From Nocardiopsis dassonvillei_B (lineage in GTDB: Bacteria > Actinomycetota > Actinomycetes > Streptosporangiales > Streptosporangiaceae), in assembly GCF_964273065.1 (NCBI RefSeq), contig NZ_OZ186815.1, positions 3,596,001 to 3,660,000 on the forward strand: a stretch of 64,000 nt of DNA. Reading direction: 5' to 3'. The notes beneath the pieces are model-generated. The model ran no database searches, was not told the DNA's origin, and saw only the letters and a program-made list of their open reading frames with translations. Positions 1-6,241 of the stretch are shown here, piece after piece. Made by a program: the position numbers and the translations under genes. Numbering within the stretch: position 1 is the stretch's first letter; every line of letters starts with the position of its first letter.

Positions 1-12
1 AAGTCCCGATAG
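1..12 (+). CDS. 3' end of the upstream gene (partial), possibly gyrA
   Basis: The first four triplets read Lys-Ser-Arg-stop (TAG at 10-12), and the stop runs straight into a strong terminator. By conserved actinobacterial gene order (gyrA, DUF3566 gene, tRNA-Ile) this would be the end of gyrA. Three residues cannot identify a protein, so the assignment is positional only. Confidence 0.3.
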   Translation, partial: KSR

Positions 13-47
13 GACCCGTGGGGGTACGGACCACCCCCACGGGTCCT
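11..47 (+). terminator. Intrinsic terminator of the upstream gene
   Basis: A perfect 14-bp stem (11-24 pairing with 34-47) encloses a 9-nt loop directly after the TAG at 10-12. There is no U-tract, which is usual for actinobacterial terminators. A GTG at 18 lies inside this stem and is therefore an unlikely start for the next gene. Confidence 0.75.
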
Positions 48-95
48 GGTCGCTCAACCACCCGCTCTCAAGGAAAGTCCAGCGGTAACGTTTCT

Positions 96-671
96 ATGTC
101 TGACAACCAGCGGAACACCACCACGAACGACACCGCTCCCGCAGGGGACGTGGAGACGACCGACACGGCCCCTGCGGGCGACGGAGAGGCGGCCACCATG
201 ACGGAGACCCCGGGCGGCACGGAGCCCCAGGAGGCGGCCGCGGTCGGCACCGGCTCCCAGGAGGCGGCCGCGGGCAAGGCGAGCCTGAGCAGCCGCAAGG
301 CGCACCTGACGGTGTCCCGCGTGGAGCCCTGGTCGGTGATGAAGTTCAGCTTCGTCGTCTCGCTGGTGTGCTTCATCGTCCTGTTCGTGGCGATCGCCGT
401 GATCTACGCGACCCTGTCGATGCTGGGCGTGTTCGACGAGCTGACCAACATGATCAACGCCCTGCTCGAGGGTGAGGGCGGCGGCGAGGACGAGCTGGGC
501 CTCAACCCCGCCGCGTGGTTCTCCCCCGGCCGGGTGCTCGGCTACACGGGTGTGGTCGGGGCGCTGAACATCGTGCTCATCACCGCCCTGTCCACGGTGG
601 GCGCCATGGTGTACAACCTGGTCGCCGACCTGGTGGGCGGCCTGGACATCACCCTCTCCGAGGCCGAGTAG
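96..671 (+). CDS. DUF3566 domain-containing membrane protein
   Basis: This is a 191-residue protein with a low-complexity Ala/Glu/Thr-rich cytoplasmic N-terminus (about 1-65, with a duplicated SQEAAA/PQEAAA motif), a short amphipathic stretch LTVSRVEPWSVMKFSF, and two hydrophobic segments at about 84-108 and 151-176. That is the DUF3566 architecture, a family nearly always encoded between gyrA and the tRNA-Ile/Ala genes in Actinobacteria. Its function is not established. The ATG at 96 is preferred over GTG 18, which lies in the upstream terminator. An AGGAAAG sits at 71-77, rather far from the ATG. A terminator follows at 684-713. Confidence 0.85.
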   Translation: MSDNQRNTTTNDTAPAGDVETTDTAPAGDGEAATMTETPGGTEPQEAAAVGTGSQEAAAGKASLSSRKAHLTVSRVEPWSVMKFSFVVSLVCFIVLFVAIAVIYATLSMLGVFDELTNMINALLEGEGGGEDELGLNPAAWFSPGRVLGYTGVVGALNIVLITALSTVGAMVYNLVADLVGGLDITLSEAE

Positions 672-683
672 GACGTGTCCGTG

Positions 684-713
684 CGAGGGGCCGCCCGGAC
701 GGGCGGCCCCTCG
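684..713 (+). terminator. Intrinsic terminator after the DUF3566 gene
   Basis: A perfect 13-bp GC stem (684-696 with 701-713) and a GGAC tetraloop begin 13 nt after the stop codon. Confidence 0.8.
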
Positions 714-860
714 GCGCGTCCGGGGGTGTCCGGAGCACTCCCGGACGGCGGTAAAATCGGAGGTGAAGAGGGACGCGAACACCGCGTTCCGGCTTCCGTC
801 CGCCCTCGGCCGCCGGTTCGCCCCGGCCCACCGGATGCGGTAGAGTTCCACACGGAACAC

Positions 861-934
861 GGGCGTATAGCTCAGTCGGTTAGAGCGCATCCCTGATAAG
901 GATGAGGCCCCAGGTTCAAGTCCTGGTACGCCCA
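861..934 (+). tRNA. tRNA-Ile (anticodon GAT)
   Basis: The acceptor stem GGGCGTA (861-867) pairs with TACGCCC (927-933), with discriminator A934. The D-arm is GCTC...GAGC, the anticodon stem CATCC/GGATG encloses the loop CTGATAA with anticodon GAT at 895-897, and the T-arm is CCAGG-TTCAAGT-CCTGG. The terminal CCA is not encoded. The tRNA-Ala that usually follows in this neighbourhood is not present in the next several kb. Confidence 0.97.
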
Positions 935-940
935 CACGGT

Positions 941-977
941 CGAGAGGCCCCCTGCCATCGAGGCAGGGGGCCTCTCG
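941..977 (+). terminator. Terminator of tRNA-Ile
   Basis: A perfect 16-bp stem (941-956 with 962-977) with a 5-nt loop starts 6 nt after the tRNA. Confidence 0.85.
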
Positions 978-992
978 CGTGTTCGGGGACAT

Positions 993-1046
993 GTCGACGG
1001 GACGACGTGTCGACAAGGGGACGCGCCGACAAGGGGACACGCCGGT
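993..1046 (+). repeat. 8/16-bp-phased GTCGAC intergenic array (locus 1)
   Basis: GTCGAC lies at 993 and 1009, GCCGAC at 1025 and a degenerate GCCGGT at 1041, exactly 16 bp apart, separated by similar 10-nt linkers (AAGGGGACGC, AAGGGGACAC). The block follows the tRNA terminator directly. It belongs to the same family as the arrays at 4738, 5273, 6122, 14881, 19222, 24790, 29588, 41834, 59085 and 63158. Confidence 0.6.
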
Positions 1047-1047
1047 T

Positions 1048-1385
1048 CGTCGGCGGGTCGGCCCGGGCCGGGTGCGCGCCGAGGCGCCGGGCCTCCCGGG
1101 CCCGTCTCCCGACACGGCCGGGGCGGGGTCCGCACGCACCCCGTGCCGCGCCGGCGAGGGGGACGGAGAGCCTCCGCCCGCGGCGCGGGGGCGGACGGCG
1201 ACGCCGGCCCCGGTGCTCCCGGGGCCGCGGCCACCGGACCGGCGTGCGCGGGGTCCGGGGCCGTGCGGCCTGCGGCGGCGGGGCGGGCGGGGGCGCAGCT
1301 CCCCCTGTCCTGGGGTGTGCGGTCCGGGGGCGGAGACGCACGCCGCCTTTGCGCGGTTCGCCTGACCGGCGGTGACGGCGCGCGC
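1048..1385. other. GC-rich intergenic region without a recognisable gene
   Basis: About 340 bp of very GC-rich DNA lies between the repeat block and the end of the S26 peptidase gene. Open frames exist on both strands, but they have biased Arg/Pro/Gly compositions typical of antisense or non-coding GC-rich DNA and no convincing ribosome binding site. No tRNA or clear operator was seen. Confidence 0.5.
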
Positions 1386-1916
1386 CTATGCGGCCGGGCC
1401 CGGTCCGGCGGCTCCCCGCTGCCGGGCCGCCCGGCTCCCCGGACCGGAGCCGCTGGAGCGCGCGGGCCGGGAGGCCATCCGCCGCAGCACGACCCCGAGG
1501 ACCCGGTCGTCCGGGACGGGTCCCCACACGCGCGAGTCCGTGCTGTTGCCGGTGTTGTCGCCCAGGACCACCAGCCTTCCGGGCGGCACCGTGCCGCCCT
1601 CCGCGGGGACGGAGCCGGGGACGGGGTCGCCGGGCAGCGCCGCGACCCGCTTGACCACCCAGGGCGGCAGCGAGCCCACGAGCAGGGCCAGGTCCTGGAG
1701 GTCCTCCGTGTCGGGGCGGCCCAGCACGGCCACGTCCCCCACGCGCAGGCGCCGCGCGGGGACGCGGCGCACGAGCACCCGGTCGCCGTGGTGGAACGCG
1801 GGCTCCATGCTCTGCCCGACCACGTCCACCGCGACCAGCGTGCGGTTGAGCCACAGGAGCAGGCCGAGCGGGACCGCGACCGCGATCCCCGCGGCGGTGA
1901 GGAGCGCCGCCGTCAT
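1386..1916 (-). CDS. S26 family signal peptidase-like protein
   Basis: This 176-residue protein has one N-terminal membrane segment (about 3-24) and S26 (type I signal peptidase) signatures. These are the Ser region VGQSMEPAFHHGDRVLV with nucleophile Ser36, the Lys region VVKRVAALPGD with general base Lys89, and the box E motif LGDNTGNSTDSRVWG. It should cleave substrates on the outer face of the membrane. The ATG at 1916 has GGAGGGG a few nt upstream and overlaps the stop of the 56-residue ORF (ATGA). It is the last gene after two cysteine-rich peptide genes. It is shorter than housekeeping LepB proteins of actinomycetes, and a dedicated role in maturing those peptides is inferred from context only. 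Confidence 0.85.
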   Translation of the reverse strand: MTAALLTAAGIAVAVPLGLLLWLNRTLVAVDVVGQSMEPAFHHGDRVLVRRVPARRLRVGDVAVLGRPDTEDLQDLALLVGSLPPWVVKRVAALPGDPVPGSVPAEGGTVPPGRLVVLGDNTGNSTDSRVWGPVPDDRVLGVVLRRMASRPARSSGSGPGSRAARQRGAAGPGPAA

Positions 1917-2083
1917 GGCCGCCCCTCCCGCCCGGGTCCGGGGCGGCGGGCCGCCCACGGGGGTCTCGGCCCGCGCGCGGCGGTGGTGCCGCCGACCGCC
2001 CCCCTCCCGCACGGCCCGCCGTCGGCGGGCGGGTGGAACGCGGGCGCGGTGGGCGCCCGGCACGCCATGCGGGGGTGGGACAT
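1913..2083 (-). CDS. Small 56-residue ORF coupled to the S26 peptidase gene
   Basis: ATG at 2083 follows a near-ideal GGAGGTG with a 7-nt spacer, and TGA at 1915-1913 overlaps the peptidase start as ATGA, the hallmark of translational coupling. Almost all codons end in G or C. The product is rich in Pro, Arg and Gly, with two cysteines (residues 8 and 25) and no hydrophobic segment. I recognise no family. It may encode a small protein of the peptide system or only serve as a translation-coupling leader for the peptidase. Confidence 0.5.
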   Translation of the reverse strand: MSHPRMACRAPTAPAFHPPADGGPCGRGAVGGTTAARGPRPPWAARRPGPGREGRP

Positions 2084-2139
2084 CGGCGGCACCTCCGGTA
2101 CGCGGCCCCTTCACGGGGCCGGTCGGTCATCGGACCGGG

Positions 2140-2316
2140 TCAGCAGGGCTTGTAGAGGGTGCAGGTGACGGGGGTGCTGCCGGGCGGGTCGCAGCAGTAG
2201 CGGCGGATGCAGGGCGAGGTGACGGGCGCGTACTGGTACCAGCAGTACGGGTTGGCACTCGCCTTCGCCTTGGGGACGACGCGGGCGAGAAGCCGGTCTC
2301 CCAGAGAGCCGAGCAT
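2140..2316 (-). CDS. Six-cysteine small peptide 1
   Basis: A 58-residue peptide starts at ATG 2316 with AAGGA about 5 nt upstream. The N-terminal half carries LGDRLLARVVPKA. The C-terminal half carries CWYQYAPVTSPCIRRYCC and ends TCTLYKPC. Cysteines are at 25, 36, 41, 42, 52 and 58, giving spacing C-x10-C-x4-CC-x9-C-x5-C with a C-terminal Cys. The neighbouring peptide at 2346-2528 has exactly the same spacing. The two-part layout (conserved basic leader, cysteine/aromatic core) resembles a precursor of a disulfide-rich or modified peptide. No Sec signal peptide is apparent. I know no named family for it. Confidence 0.75.
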   Translation of the reverse strand: MLGSLGDRLLARVVPKAKASANPYCWYQYAPVTSPCIRRYCCDPPGSTPVTCTLYKPC

Positions 2317-2345
2317 GGGGGTCCTTTCCGTTGGTCGTGCGCGGG

Positions 2346-2528
2346 TCAGCAGGGCCTGAAGGCGCTGCACTGGACTCCGACGTATCCGCCGATGTTGCAG
2401 CAGGTCCGCCGGATGCAGGGGGAGCTGATGGGGGCGTATTCGTACCAGCAGGAGGAGGCGTCGGCCTCGGCCCGGGGGACGACGCGGGCGAGAAGCCGGT
2501 CCCCCAGCCTTCCGATGCTCCCGAACAT
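2346..2528 (-). CDS. Six-cysteine small peptide 2
   Basis: A 60-residue paralogue of the next gene starts at ATG 2528 with a GGAG immediately upstream. Shared blocks are LGDRLLARVVPRA, CWYEYAPISSPCIRRTCC and the C-terminal C-x5-C. Cysteines lie at 27, 38, 43, 44, 54 and 60. About half of the residues are identical to peptide 1, with conservative changes (V/I, T/S, Q/E), so both copies appear to be under protein-level constraint. It is the first gene of the peptide, 56-residue ORF and S26 cassette, and its promoter carries three phased repeats (2619-2646). Confidence 0.75.
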   Translation of the reverse strand: MFGSIGRLGDRLLARVVPRAEADASSCWYEYAPISSPCIRRTCCNIGGYVGVQCSAFRPC

Positions 2529-2603
2529 GACACTCCGATCCCGGACCCGTGGTCCGTCGTGGCCGTGTACCGGGCCGCCGGTGGCTCCCGGCGGCCGACG
2601 ACC

Positions 2604-2646
2604 ACGGTAGGGACGGCGGATACATCCGGGATACACACGCGATACA
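2604..2646 (-). promoter_or_regulatory. 11-bp-phased TGTATC repeats and -10 element upstream of peptide 2
   Basis: Read on the minus strand, TGTATC occurs at 2646-2641, 2635-2630 and 2624-2619, each exactly 11 bp apart, and is followed after 9 nt by TACCGT (2609-2604), which fits the TAxxxT -10 consensus. Direct repeats with an 11-bp period placed 8-9 bp before a -10 box are the known layout of SARP-type activator sites in streptomycetes. That a SARP-like protein binds here is inferred. Confidence 0.55.
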
Positions 2647-2676
2647 CGCGGCCGCCGCCCGCCTGGGGCGTGCAGA

Positions 2677-2705
2677 ACCGCCCCGCCCGCTCCCGGCGGG
2701 GCGGT
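2677..2705 (-). terminator. Terminator of the tetR gene
   Basis: A perfect 11-bp stem (2677-2687 with 2695-2705) with a 7-nt loop lies 10 bp beyond the TetR stop. It separates the regulator from the peptide cassette downstream. Confidence 0.75.
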
Positions 2706-2714
2706 CAGGGCGGA

Positions 2715-3287
2715 TCAGCCGATGTCGGCGGCCGTGAGCAGCGTTCCCGCCGTGCGCCGGGCGGTCCCGACGGAGCCGGTGTCGCCGTCGAGGTGGGCGC
2801 CGGCCATGGACCCGTCCAGCAGCTGGAGCAGGGCGGGCACGAGGTAGGAGAGCTCCTTCCGCGGACCGAGGACCCGGGTGAACAGCCCGAGCTGCCAGGA
2901 CCGGTAGTCCCGGACGGCCGAGCGGATGCCCTCGTGGGTGGGGTACTCCGCGGCGGCCTTGGCGAACGGGCAGCCCTTCCAGTCGGGGGAGCAGACCCCG
3001 CCCCCATAGGCGTCGAAGACGGCCATGACCCGCTCCCGCACCCCTTCGGGCGCGGCGTCCACCACCGCCTCCACCTGCTCGCGGATCGCCTGGTGGCGCT
3101 GCCTCAGGTAGGCCTCCACGAGCGCCTCCTTGGTACGGAAGTGCACGTACATCGTGGATTTGGCGACCCCGCTCTCGGCGATCACCCGGTCTACCCCGAC
3201 CGGGTGGATGCCCTCCTCGTAGAACAGCCGGTCGGCCGCGGCGAGGAGCCGTTCGCGTGCGGAGGGGCGTTTCGTCGTGAGTTCCAT
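2715..3287 (-). CDS. TetR/AcrR family transcriptional regulator
   Basis: This 190-residue protein has an N-terminal TetR helix-turn-helix (about 10-56; ARERLLAAADRLFYEEG ... GVAKSTMYVHFRTKEALV) and a C-terminal ligand domain containing GCPFAKAAAEYP, a motif seen in regulators of small-molecule or oxidative-stress enzymes. It is transcribed divergently from the AhpD-like gene. The 110-bp gap holds two copies of the palindrome CGAACAG-GT-CTGTT(T/C)G, the likely operators, so it probably represses both itself and the AhpD-like gene. The effector is unknown. Confidence 0.88.
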   Translation of the reverse strand: MELTTKRPSARERLLAAADRLFYEEGIHPVGVDRVIAESGVAKSTMYVHFRTKEALVEAYLRQRHQAIREQVEAVVDAAPEGVRERVMAVFDAYGGGVCSPDWKGCPFAKAAAEYPTHEGIRSAVRDYRSWQLGLFTRVLGPRKELSYLVPALLQLLDGSMAGAHLDGDTGSVGTARRTAGTLLTAADIG

Positions 3288-3302
3288 GCCTCCAGCTTCG
3301 AA

Positions 3303-3318
3303 CGAACAGGTCTGTTTG
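3303..3318. promoter_or_regulatory. Probable TetR operator O1
   Basis: CGAACAGGTCTGTTTG is an inverted repeat with one mismatch in the outer arm, 16 bp upstream of the tetR start. It is identical over 15 of 16 bp to O2. Confidence 0.65.
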
Positions 3319-3358
3319 ACAAGTCGGGGAGGCGCTGGCTAGGTTCATCTCAATCGAA

Positions 3359-3374
3359 CGAACAGGTCTGTTCG
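3359..3374. promoter_or_regulatory. Probable TetR operator O2
   Basis: CGAACAGGTCTGTTCG has perfect 7-bp arms around GT and lies 24 bp upstream of the AhpD-like start. The 18-bp block around it is duplicated 56 bp away at O1. Confidence 0.7.
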
Positions 3375-3397
3375 ATAAGAGCGTCAGGAGAACCCCC

Positions 3398-3946
3398 ATG
3401 TCCCGTGTCACCCTCATCGAGCGCGAAACCGCCGACACCGCCGCCGCCGAGCAGCTCGACGCGGTGAAGCAGGCGCTCGGAGTCGTCCCGAACCTCGCCA
3501 AGGCCCTGGCCAACAGCCCCTCCGCGCTCAAGGGCTACCTCGGCCTCAGCGGTGCGCTGGCCGGGGGCGCCCTGTCCGCCGCGGACCGCGAGCGGATCGC
3601 GCTCGCCGTCGCCGAGGCCAACGGCTGCGACTACTGCCTCTCGGCGCACACCTACATCGCCGCCAACGTGGCCGGGGTGGACGGGGACGAGATCGTCGCC
3701 GCCCGCCGCGGCACCAGCTCCGACCCCCGGTCCGCCGCGGTCGTCCGGCTGGCCGTACAGGTCACGGAGACGCGCGGCTCCGTCGACGGGTCCGCCCTGG
3801 ACGCAGCCCGGGCGGCCGGGCTCGGCGACGCCGAGATCGTCGAGGTCATCGCGGCGGTCGCCCTCAACGTCCTGACGAACTACGTCAACAAGGCGCTGGA
3901 CGTCGACATCGAGTGGCCGCGGGCCGAGCCCCTCACCTCCCTGTGA
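3398..3946 (+). CDS. AhpD-like carboxymuconolactone decarboxylase family protein
   Basis: This 182-residue protein belongs to the alkylhydroperoxidase AhpD-like fold, with the redox/catalytic signature E73...C77-x-x-C80-x3-H84 (ANGCDYCLSAHTY). Members reduce peroxides or act as decarboxylase-like enzymes; the substrate cannot be read from sequence. The ATG at 3398 has AGGAG about 7 nt upstream. It lies opposite the tetR gene and behind operator O2, so it is the likely regulated target. A 15-17-bp stem terminator follows at 3959-3998. Confidence 0.88.
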   Translation: MSRVTLIERETADTAAAEQLDAVKQALGVVPNLAKALANSPSALKGYLGLSGALAGGALSAADRERIALAVAEANGCDYCLSAHTYIAANVAGVDGDEIVAARRGTSSDPRSAAVVRLAVQVTETRGSVDGSALDAARAAGLGDAEIVEVIAAVALNVLTNYVNKALDVDIEWPRAEPLTSL

Positions 3947-3958
3947 TCCAGGAGCACG

Positions 3959-3998
3959 ACGGGGCCGGACCCGGGCCCCCGCCCGGGTCCGGCCCCGT
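3959..3998 (+). terminator. Terminator of the AhpD-like gene
   Basis: A perfect 15-bp core stem (3961-3975 with 3982-3996), extendable by two pairs, encloses a 6-nt loop and starts 13 bp after the stop. Confidence 0.8.
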
Positions 3999-4087
3999 TC
4001 GCGCGGGGGCGGGGTGCGTGGTCGCCGCGGGAAACCGGAGGACGGGCGCACGCATCGAAGCCCGCGTCGGCCCCGCCCTCTCCGGAA

Positions 4088-4729
4088 GTGAGTCCCTTGA
4101 CGCATCCCTCCCCCCGTCCGGTGCCCCCGCGGTACCGCTCGCGGGTCACGGTGGCCCCGGTGGCGCGTGCCCTCGGCTTCCTCCTCCCCGTCCCCCTGGT
4201 GCCGGTGTCCCTGCTCGGCTACCTCGCCTTCGATCCGGGGCCCGCGACCTTCTACGTGTTCCTGGCCCTCGCCCTGGGGCTGCTGCTGACCGGGTGGGTG
4301 TCCCGGATGTCCTCGGTCCGAACCGAGGTCCGTGCCGGGGTCCTGACCCTGTCGAAGATGTCGTTCCTGGAGGTGCTGTGGCTCTTCGGCGGCGACGCCC
4401 CGGAGAGTGAGCGCTTGCGGCTGCCCGTCGCCGAGATCGCCTACGCGGGCGGGGCGCGCTTCCGGCTGCGCGACACCACCCTGCGCACCGACGGGAACTT
4501 CACCAAGCGCCGCCCCGGCGAGGGGATGGAGTTCGTGACCCGCGACGGCCGCTACCTGATCACGCGGGCCAGGGACGTGGAGGGCCTGAAGCGGGCCCTG
4601 GTGGCGCACGGCATGCCCCCCGCGGCGCTCCAGGCGCCCTTCCCCGCGGGGATCGGGAGTCCGGAGACCCTCCGCGAGCAGCGGGTGCCGGGTCCGGGCC
4701 ACGCGGTTCCCCCGCCGCACGGCCGCTGA
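4088..4729 (+). CDS. Hypothetical two-TM membrane protein with PH-like C-terminus
   Basis: This 213-residue protein starts at GTG 4088 (weak GGAA upstream; the start is uncertain). Two adjacent hydrophobic segments at about residues 28-50 and 54-72 are followed by a soluble beta-rich region (RTEVRAGVLTLSKMSF ... FRLRDTTLRTDGNF ... VTRDGRYLITRARDVEGLKRAL) like the bacterial PH/DUF3093-type domains of actinobacterial membrane proteins. It ends in a Pro-rich tail. It stands alone, with no operon partner. Function unknown. Confidence 0.7.
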   Translation: MSPLTHPSPRPVPPRYRSRVTVAPVARALGFLLPVPLVPVSLLGYLAFDPGPATFYVFLALALGLLLTGWVSRMSSVRTEVRAGVLTLSKMSFLEVLWLFGGDAPESERLRLPVAEIAYAGGARFRLRDTTLRTDGNFTKRRPGEGMEFVTRDGRYLITRARDVEGLKRALVAHGMPPAALQAPFPAGIGSPETLREQRVPGPGHAVPPPHGR

Positions 4730-4737
4730 GCCCGAGG

Positions 4738-4801
4738 GTCGACGCGCCGACCTGTCGACAAGGGGCTTCGTCCCCTCATCGATCCGTCGACCGTTCCGAC
4801 C
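4738..4801. repeat. 8/16-bp-phased GTCGAC intergenic array (locus 2)
   Basis: GTCGAC occurs at 4738, 4754 and 4786 (offsets 16 and 32), and intervening octamers such as GCCGACCT keep the 8-bp phase. It lies just past the stop of the membrane-protein gene. The segment AAGGGG-CTTCGT-CCCCT inside it can form a short hairpin. Confidence 0.6.
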
Positions 4802-5272
4802 GCAGGGCCCGTGCCGGCCGGGATCCGGACTCTGCGGCCTCCGCCGTCCGGGACCGCGGGGCCCTGGGGGAGATCCTCCTCGGGCCGCCCCCGCCCGCTC
4901 CCGGAGCACCGCCCGCCCAGCGGCCGGCCGCCCTCCACGCGGCTGCGGCCGACCTGTCGGACCGCCGCATCCCGCTCGCACCCGGCGCCGAGACCGGGCG
5001 CAGGCGATTCGCCGCCGGTGCCCGTGCCATCTGCCGCCCGCGCGTCGGCGCCCGGCCGCGGGGGTGTCCGGCCGCGGGGGTGTCCGGCGCCGCCCGGGAG
5101 TCCCTGGCGGACCGGCCCCCACCCCCCGGACCCGGACCTCTCCGGACACCGGCGCGACACCGCCGGGCCGTCCGAGGAGCGTGTGGCGCGGTCGCCGGAG
5201 TGGAGGACGCACCGCCCGTGGGGCTGATCCGGTTCCGCGGGGCCGCCGGGAGACAGGGGGATCGGCCGCCTT
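4802..5272. other. GC-rich region without a confident gene
   Basis: About 470 bp on either strand offers only Arg/Pro-rich open frames without ribosome binding sites. A tandem duplication of a 16-bp CCGGCCGCGGGGGTGT unit lies near 5055-5086. Nothing else stands out. Confidence 0.5.
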
Positions 5273-5304
5273 GTCGACCTCTCGACAGGTCTACCCGTCG
5301 GTCC
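5273..5304. repeat. 8-bp-phased GTCGAC array (locus 3)
   Basis: GTCGAC (5273), CTCGAC (5281), GTCTAC (5289) and GTCGGT (5297) follow each other at exactly 8 bp and run across the stop codon of the HD-domain gene. Confidence 0.5.
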
Positions 5305-5977
5305 CGTCCTGCTCCGGCCCGTCCGCCGCCGCGTAGTCGTCCCATCCGGACTCCTCGGACATCAGCTCCCGCCAGGTCGGCCACCGCCCCCCGGTGTGCT
5401 GCCGCAGGAACTCGCCCGGGAGGCTGAAGGGAGGTGCCTTGCGGGGGTCGGCGATCGCCTGGTCGACGACGGTGTCGAAGAGTACGGCGGACGCGCGCAG
5501 GCGGGGCAGTACGGCGTGGATCCGGTCGGCCTCGCCCTCCGGCAGCGCGGGGCCCTCCCGCCCCAGGTCGTATCCGGCACCGAGGGACACCAGTGCGATC
5601 TCCGGGCGCTTGCGCACCGCCACCTCGAAGCACAGGTGCAGGGCGACGGCGTCCCAGACGACCTCCACCCGGTCCGCCTCCACCCCCCGGTCGTGGAGGA
5701 AGGCGGCCGCCGTGTCGGCTCCGTCGATGTCGAAGCGCCCTCCCAGGTCCCCGTGCGGGGTGAGGCCGATGTCGTGCAGCACGCAGCCGAGGAACAGCAG
5801 CTCGTCGTCGTAGTCGTGGTCCGGACGCAGCCCCCGGTGCTCACCCAGGAAGCGGCCGTAGAGGTAGGTGCGCATGCTGTGGTTGAAGATCGCCGGGGCC
5901 TCGGTCTCCCGGGCCAGCCGCAGGGCGTCGAGCGCGAGACCGGTCCGGGGGAACGGTAGATCGCCGTAGGTATCCAT
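5291..5977 (-). CDS. HD domain-containing metal-dependent phosphohydrolase-like protein
   Basis: This 228-residue protein resembles the cyanamide-hydratase-like group of HD proteins. It has an N-terminal NHSMRTYLYGR with metal ligand His33, the LHDIGL pair His68-Asp69, and a second helix ALHLCFEV. The substrate is unknown. The start at ATG 5977 is chosen because GGAG lies 6 nt upstream; an ATG at 5989 would lack one. Two identical-type palindromes (5991-6035) sit immediately upstream and match the pair in front of the membrane-protein gene at 27178, suggesting shared control by the MarR protein encoded there. Confidence 0.8.
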   Translation of the reverse strand: MDTYGDLPFPRTGLALDALRLARETEAPAIFNHSMRTYLYGRFLGEHRGLRPDHDYDDELLFLGCVLHDIGLTPHGDLGGRFDIDGADTAAAFLHDRGVEADRVEVVWDAVALHLCFEVAVRKRPEIALVSLGAGYDLGREGPALPEGEADRIHAVLPRLRASAVLFDTVVDQAIADPRKAPPFSLPGEFLRQHTGGRWPTWRELMSEESGWDDYAAADGPEQDGTDG

Positions 5978-5990
5978 GCAGGACTCCATC

Positions 5991-6035
5991 CTTCAGATTG
6001 CCTGAAGCTTATCTCTGGCTTCAGCTTGCCTGAAG
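5991..6035 (-). promoter_or_regulatory. Twin 17-bp palindromic operators CTTCAG-N5-CTGAAG
   Basis: CTTCAG-ATTGC-CTGAAG (5991-6007) and CTTCAG-CTTGC-CTGAAG (6019-6035) start 28 bp apart, 14-58 bp upstream of the HD-gene start. The same motif pair at the same 28-bp offset recurs at 27201-27245. Confidence 0.75.
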
Positions 6036-6121
6036 GTGGGGGCGGCGTCCGGTCCGATCCCGGGCTCCCGGGGCGGAGGGCGGGCTCCGGGTGGGCGCAA
6101 AACTGTACAAATGCACTCATG

Positions 6122-6153
6122 ATCGACATGTCACCTCGACATGTCGACACGCC
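6122..6153. repeat. 8-bp-phased GTCGAC-type array (locus 4)
   Basis: ATCGACAT, GTCACCTC, GACATGTC and GACACGCC follow at 8-bp steps (6122, 6130, 6138, 6146). The phase shifts by 3 bp in the middle. The block lies in the 5' region of the M3 peptidase gene, rather than at a gene end. Confidence 0.4.
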
Positions 6154-6241
6154 GTCACCGGTGACGAAAGCGTAGTGACAGGACGACCCGGGCGAGGTAG
6201 AACGGCACGGAGACCGACGCACGACCAGAGGAGTCCGAACC

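Noticed and set aside
18..95. N-terminal extension of the DUF3566 protein from GTG 18
   Set aside because: The start codon lies inside a perfect 14-bp terminator stem and the added residues are not family-like.
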